DNA of 9,099 nucleotides from Pseudomonadota bacterium (GTDB lineage: Bacteria; Pseudomonadota; Alphaproteobacteria; Rhizobiales; Rhizobiaceae). Under the pieces are notes generated by a model. It saw nothing but the letters and a program-made list of their open reading frames with translations, searched no databases and was not told the origin of the DNA. The stretch is from assembly GCA_023428515.1 (NCBI GenBank), contig JAEYXI010000369.1:1-9099 (forward strand), given 5' to 3'. Both the position numbers and the translations under genes were made by a program. This document shows, piece by piece, positions 6,269 through 9,099 of the stretch; the first letter of the stretch is position 1, and each line of letters starts with the position of its first letter.

Positions 6269-7643
6269 AAAGACGAGGTTTATCCGCCGGATAAGGCGTC
6301 GGCCACAGCACTGCCATGCCGCCGATCAGGAATACGAGGATCATCGCCATGCCGAGGCGCGGCGAGTCCGTCAGCGCGGTGACGGTGGCGACCATGAAGG
6401 GCGCAAGAAAACTCGTGGCGCGGCCGGCGAGCGCATAGATGCCGAAGTAGCGCCCGGCCTCGGCGGCGGTGACGCTGCGCGCCAGATAGGAGCGCGACGA
6501 TGCCTGCACCGGCCCGAAGGCGAGACCGATGAGCAGGCCGTAGAGAATGTAAGCCTTCTCCGCCGGCGTGCCGAACAGGCCGCCGGTGTCCGCACCGGGA
6601 AGTTGCCATGCGCCGAACAAGGTGAAACCCGGTCCCGTGGAGACGACACCAAGCGTCGCGACGATAAGCATGATGAGCGACGTCATGACGACATGCTTCG
6701 AGCCGAGCGCCGTGTCGAGACGGCTGGCGACCAGGCAGCCGACGATGGCGACGATGTTGAGGATGATGCCGAAGATGCCGATCTCAGTGATCGACCAACC
6801 GAACATGGCGGCGGCGAAGACACCGCCGAGCGCCAGCAGAGCCGCCACGCCGTCCTGATAGATCATGCGCGCGATGAGGAAGGTGAGGATGCCGCTGCGC
6901 CTGCGCACCTCGCCGATGGTGGAGGCGAGTTCGGCAAGCCCCTCCCGTACGGCCGCCTTGATCGGCATGCCTTTCTGGCCATCGGGCGTGAAGAAGAACA
7001 TCGGCAGGATGAAGATGAAGTACCAGACGGCGGACAGCGGCCCGGTGGCGCGCGCATCCTCGCCGAGTTTTGCGTCGAGGCCGAAGATCGGATCGACGCC
7101 GATGATGGTTTTTCCGGTCTCCGGCGAGCCGGCCATGAAGGCGACGACGAAGATCAAGACGATCATGCCGCCGAGATAGCCGAGCCCCCAGGCGATGTTG
7201 GAGATCCTACCGATGTCGGCCTTGGAGACGAGGCGCGGCATCATGGAATCGTTGAAGACGGTCGAGAATTCCGCCGCGACCGACGCCAGCGAGAAGAAGA
7301 AAACCACCCAGAACAGGCTGGAACCCGGCGCGGCGAACCACAGCATGCAGAGGCAAAAGATCTTGATCGCCGCGAAGACGCCGATCCACGGCTTGCGCGG
7401 GCCGGTCTGGTCGGCGATCGAGCCGAGCACCGGCGAGAGGATGGCGATGGCGAAGCCGGCAGCCGCGATGCCGTAGCCCCATGCGGCCTGGCCGGCGGCC
7501 GGGTCGCTCGCCATGCGCGAGACGAAATAGGGTCCGAAGATGAAGGTGGTGACGACAGTGAAGAAGGGCTGCGCCGCCCAGTCGAACAGCATCCAGCCCC
7601 AGATGCCGCGCCGCGAGGCGTGCTGCACAGTCGTATCGGTCAT
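6222..7643 (-). CDS. MFS transporter, UMF1/Atg22-like family
   Basis: A 473-aa integral membrane protein with about 12 hydrophobic segments, predicted in the inner membrane. The N-terminal WMLFDWAAQPFFTVV (Asp21, Trp22) is the family's typical DWA start of the first helix. GSIADQTGPRKPW (residues 74-86) is the MFS loop 2-3 motif, with Asp78 and Arg83. Later stretches EFSTVFNDSMMPRL, ISNIAWGLGYLGG, LLIGLAFGPVQASSRSYLARSV and AEAGRYFGIYALAGRATSFLAP match the UMF1/Atg22-like pattern (PF11700-type). The yeast Atg22 protein exports amino acids from the vacuole; the bacterial substrates are largely unknown, so none is assigned. The start is well supported: AGGAGGG (complement of 7647-7653) lies three bases before the ATG. 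The last 15 residues (SSPRLRGEDVGEADR) and the stop codon come from the palindromic repeat that joins this gene to purH, so the ancestral protein probably ended near residue 458. It follows the glutamate dehydrogenase gene on the same strand after 225 nt. Confidence 0.9.
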   Translation of the reverse strand: MTDTTVQHASRRGIWGWMLFDWAAQPFFTVVTTFIFGPYFVSRMASDPAAGQAAWGYGIAAAGFAIAILSPVLGSIADQTGPRKPWIGVFAAIKIFCLCMLWFAAPGSSLFWVVFFFSLASVAAEFSTVFNDSMMPRLVSKADIGRISNIAWGLGYLGGMIVLIFVVAFMAGSPETGKTIIGVDPIFGLDAKLGEDARATGPLSAVWYFIFILPMFFFTPDGQKGMPIKAAVREGLAELASTIGEVRRRSGILTFLIARMIYQDGVAALLALGGVFAAAMFGWSITEIGIFGIILNIVAIVGCLVASRLDTALGSKHVVMTSLIMLIVATLGVVSTGPGFTLFGAWQLPGADTGGLFGTPAEKAYILYGLLIGLAFGPVQASSRSYLARSVTAAEAGRYFGIYALAGRATSFLAPFMVATVTALTDSPRLGMAMILVFLIGGMAVLWPTPYPADKPRLSSPRLRGEDVGEADR

Positions 7644-7674
7644 CGTCCCTCCTGCCGCCCGCCAGCGACCCGCG

Positions 7675-7713
7675 GCATGTCTGCATGTTTTTCGAGATGG
7701 CGCAAATACATGC
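7675..7713 (-). promoter_or_regulatory. Three GCATGT hexamers upstream of the transporter (possible regulatory site)
   Basis: On the plus strand GCATGT occurs at 7675-7680 and 7683-7688, and its reverse complement ACATGC at 7708-7713. The last two form an inverted repeat separated by 19 bases. They lie 32-70 bases before the transporter ATG, in one of the few AT-richer patches of the spacer. A dimeric repressor or activator site is possible. I could not match it to a named regulator, and a clear -35/-10 pair is not visible. Confidence 0.22.
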
Positions 7714-7774
7714 GCGCAGCGATCGCCGGAGCGCGACCGAAACCGCTTCGAATTCGGGCGGGACCTTCATCGGA

Positions 7775-7823
7775 ACCGCCGCGTGGCGGTCGGGGCCGCC
7801 CCGGCAAAGTACCGCCGAGGCGG
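7775..7823 (-). terminator. Cluster of three GC hairpins after the glutamate dehydrogenase gene
   Basis: In the spacer downstream of the dehydrogenase stop there are three adjacent small stems: CCGCC/GGCGG (7812-7823), CGGGG/CCCCG (7791-7803) and ACCGCC/GGCGGT (7775-7790, loop GCGT). None is followed by a T-run. They might act as a weak or Rho-assisted 3' end for the dehydrogenase transcript, leaving the transporter to its own promoter. In DNA of this GC content such stems also arise by chance. The remainder of the spacer (7644-7868) shows only the hexamer cluster and the transporter's ribosome-binding site. Confidence 0.25.
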
Positions 7824-7868
7824 GAAGCGCTCAGTGCCTCCGCACAGGCAAGCTGCCCTTGCCGTTCA

Positions 7869-9099
7869 TCAGCCTCGCGGCTCGGCCAGATCGCTCATCA
7901 GGCCGGACGCGACGGTCAGCCGCGAAACGCTGATGTCGCCGCCTTCGGTGAGCGCCACCAGCCGCTCGCGCGTCTTGGCGATGCGCTCGCCGCCGGCTTC
8001 GAGCCAGGCGGCGACCGGGTCGGCCTTCTTGCCGAAGCCGGTGAGTGCCGCCACCGCCATGCCGCGGCGCGCCGCACCGATCGTGTCGACGGCGCGCGAC
8101 AGCGCCATGCCCTCATAGTAGTCGGAGGTAGAGATGGTGCCCGCGGCATCCTCGATGCGGCTGATGCGGAAAGCATCGGCGATGGCGAAGAAGGCCTTGG
8201 CCGCGGCTAGCAGATCGGATTTCGCGGTCTCCGCGACCAGCGCGATGTCGGGGATGAGCGCGGAGGCATCAAGCAGGGCCAGCCTGTCGGCGAGCGCCTC
8301 CGGCGTCCCGGCTTCGACGAGCGTCATACGGCGCGCGGCAACGCGTTCCCTCGTGAATTCCGGCAGCAGCGAATCGAGCTTCGGCTCGAGTTGCTTGCGG
8401 GCTTGCCTGAGCGCCGCGATCTGCACGCCGAGTGCGGCGGTGCCGTCGCCGTTCTTCAGATCCCAGGCACTGGCCACCAGCACCAGCCGTCCAACCGCAG
8501 CGTAAAGATCGAGCTGGACCTGGCCGTCTATCTTGTTGTCCAGCGCATCGATCTCGCCATAGAGCGCCGGCAGCGCAAAACCATCGCGCACAACGGCGAA
8601 GGCACGGACCACTTCGCGCGCGCCGCTGCCGGTCGCATCCATCAGTCGCGTCACGAAGGACGGCCCGCCGCGGTTGATGAGATCGTTGGCGACGACCCGC
8701 GCGATGATCTCGCGCCGCAGCCGGTGCGACGCGATGTCGGCGCCGAACTTCTTCTCCATGCGGTCGGGGAAATAGGCGGAGAGATCGCGCTCGAAATGCG
8801 GATCGTCGGGCACGTCGCTGGCAACGATATCGGAGAAAAGCACGATCTTGCCATAGGCGAGCAGCACGCCGAGCTCGGCGCGCGTCAGCGGCTCGCCGCG
8901 TGCCTCGCGTTCGGCGAATGCGGCAGCGGACGGCAAGGTCTCGACCGCCCGGTCGAGCAGGCCGCGCACTTCGAGCGCGGCGATGAAGCGGGCCTGATGC
9001 GCTAGATCGGCGAGGCCGCGCTTACGCTGCAGCGAAAGCGCCAGCGTCTGCTGATAGTTATTCGCCAGCACCAGTGCTGCGACCTCGTCGGTCATGTCC
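7869..9099 (-). CDS. NAD-specific glutamate dehydrogenase, 180-kDa type (C-terminal part, 5' end outside window)
   Basis: This is the last ~409 residues of the large NAD-dependent glutamate dehydrogenase class (usually about 1,550-1,620 aa, PF05088-type, EC 1.4.1.2), which deaminates glutamate to 2-oxoglutarate and ammonia in the cytosol and feeds the TCA cycle during growth on amino acids. Recognisable family stretches are DMTDEVAALVLANNYQQTLALS at the window edge, LTRAELGVLLAYGKIVLFSDI, YFPDRMEKKFGADIASHRLRREII, VANDLINRGGPSFVTRL and YYEGMALSRAVDTIG. The catalytic and NAD-binding domains lie upstream, outside the window; this part is the C-terminal helical region, thought to be involved in assembly or regulation. 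The reading frame is open to the right edge; the ATG at 9093-9095 is internal to the gene, since GAC in the same frame precedes it and the family reads through this point. The stop is TGA at 7869-7871, with a normal C-terminus. I give no symbol because gdhA, gdhB and others are all used. Confidence 0.93.
   Translation of the reverse strand, partial: DMTDEVAALVLANNYQQTLALSLQRKRGLADLAHQARFIAALEVRGLLDRAVETLPSAAAFAEREARGEPLTRAELGVLLAYGKIVLFSDIVASDVPDDPHFERDLSAYFPDRMEKKFGADIASHRLRREIIARVVANDLINRGGPSFVTRLMDATGSGAREVVRAFAVVRDGFALPALYGEIDALDNKIDGQVQLDLYAAVGRLVLVASAWDLKNGDGTAALGVQIAALRQARKQLEPKLDSLLPEFTRERVAARRMTLVEAGTPEALADRLALLDASALIPDIALVAETAKSDLLAAAKAFFAIADAFRISRIEDAAGTISTSDYYEGMALSRAVDTIGAARRGMAVAALTGFGKKADPVAAWLEAGGERIAKTRERLVALTEGGDISVSRLTVASGLMSDLAEPRG

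Noticed and set aside
7831..7869. 12-codon frame (MNGKGSLPVRRH) overlapping the dehydrogenase stop as TGATG
   Set aside because: It is too short to assess, has no recognisable feature, and a TGATG overlap is common by chance.
6603..8210. 535-codon plus-strand open frame across the transporter and the dehydrogenase end
   Set aside because: It runs antisense to two recognised genes and through their spacer; its translation is highly acidic/arginine-rich and repetitive in composition, typical of an antisense shadow.
1..9099. Search for mobile elements, CRISPR arrays, tRNA/rRNA genes, toxin-antitoxin or defence genes
   Set aside because: No transposase or integrase motifs, regularly spaced repeats, cloverleaf sequences or typical small paired genes were found by reading both strands; the gene content is conserved chromosomal housekeeping.

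Overview
The window reads as a stretch of GC-rich alphaproteobacterial chromosome, most likely from a Mesorhizobium- or Aminobacter-like member of the Hyphomicrobiales (Rhizobiales). The grounds are the protein types, the very high third-position GC, the 180-kDa-class NAD-glutamate dehydrogenase, the gene order htpX-rsmB-heparinase-like-purH, and a rhizobial-style palindromic intergenic repeat. The assignment rests on recognising these features by eye, not on a database search. Most of the window is ordinary housekeeping DNA. I see no phage, transposase, CRISPR array, toxin-antitoxin pair, defence system, tRNA or rRNA.

Layout on the plus strand: the membrane zinc protease gene htpX (148-1155) overlaps by 4 nt the 16S rRNA m5C967 methyltransferase gene rsmB (1152-2540). 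After a 149-nt gap comes a heparinase II/III-type protein with a TTG start (2690-4414). After a 98-nt gap comes purH (4513-6129), which encodes the bifunctional enzyme for the last two steps of de novo IMP synthesis. Upstream of htpX the first 25 bases hold the start of a divergent gene. The shared intergenic region carries a convincing sigma-32-like (RpoH) promoter pointing at htpX, which fits its role in membrane-protein quality control.

Layout on the minus strand: the C-terminal quarter of a large NAD-dependent glutamate dehydrogenase (7869-9099, running off the right edge) is followed, in its direction of transcription, by a 225-nt spacer and then an MFS transporter of the UMF1/Atg22-like type (6222-7643). 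purH and the transporter gene converge on a mosaic of nested hairpins (about 6139-6268). This repeat runs into the 3' end of the transporter gene, so the last 15 residues of the transporter and its stop codon appear to be written by repeat DNA.

The genes do not form one pathway. They share a central-metabolism and stress background (protein quality control, ribosome modification, purine synthesis, glutamate catabolism) with two poorly understood members: the heparinase-like protein without a visible signal peptide, and the transporter of unknown substrate. The points most worth a second look are the repeat-derived transporter tail, the heat-shock-type promoter, the apparently unexported heparinase-like protein, and the short repeated motifs upstream of purH and of the transporter.
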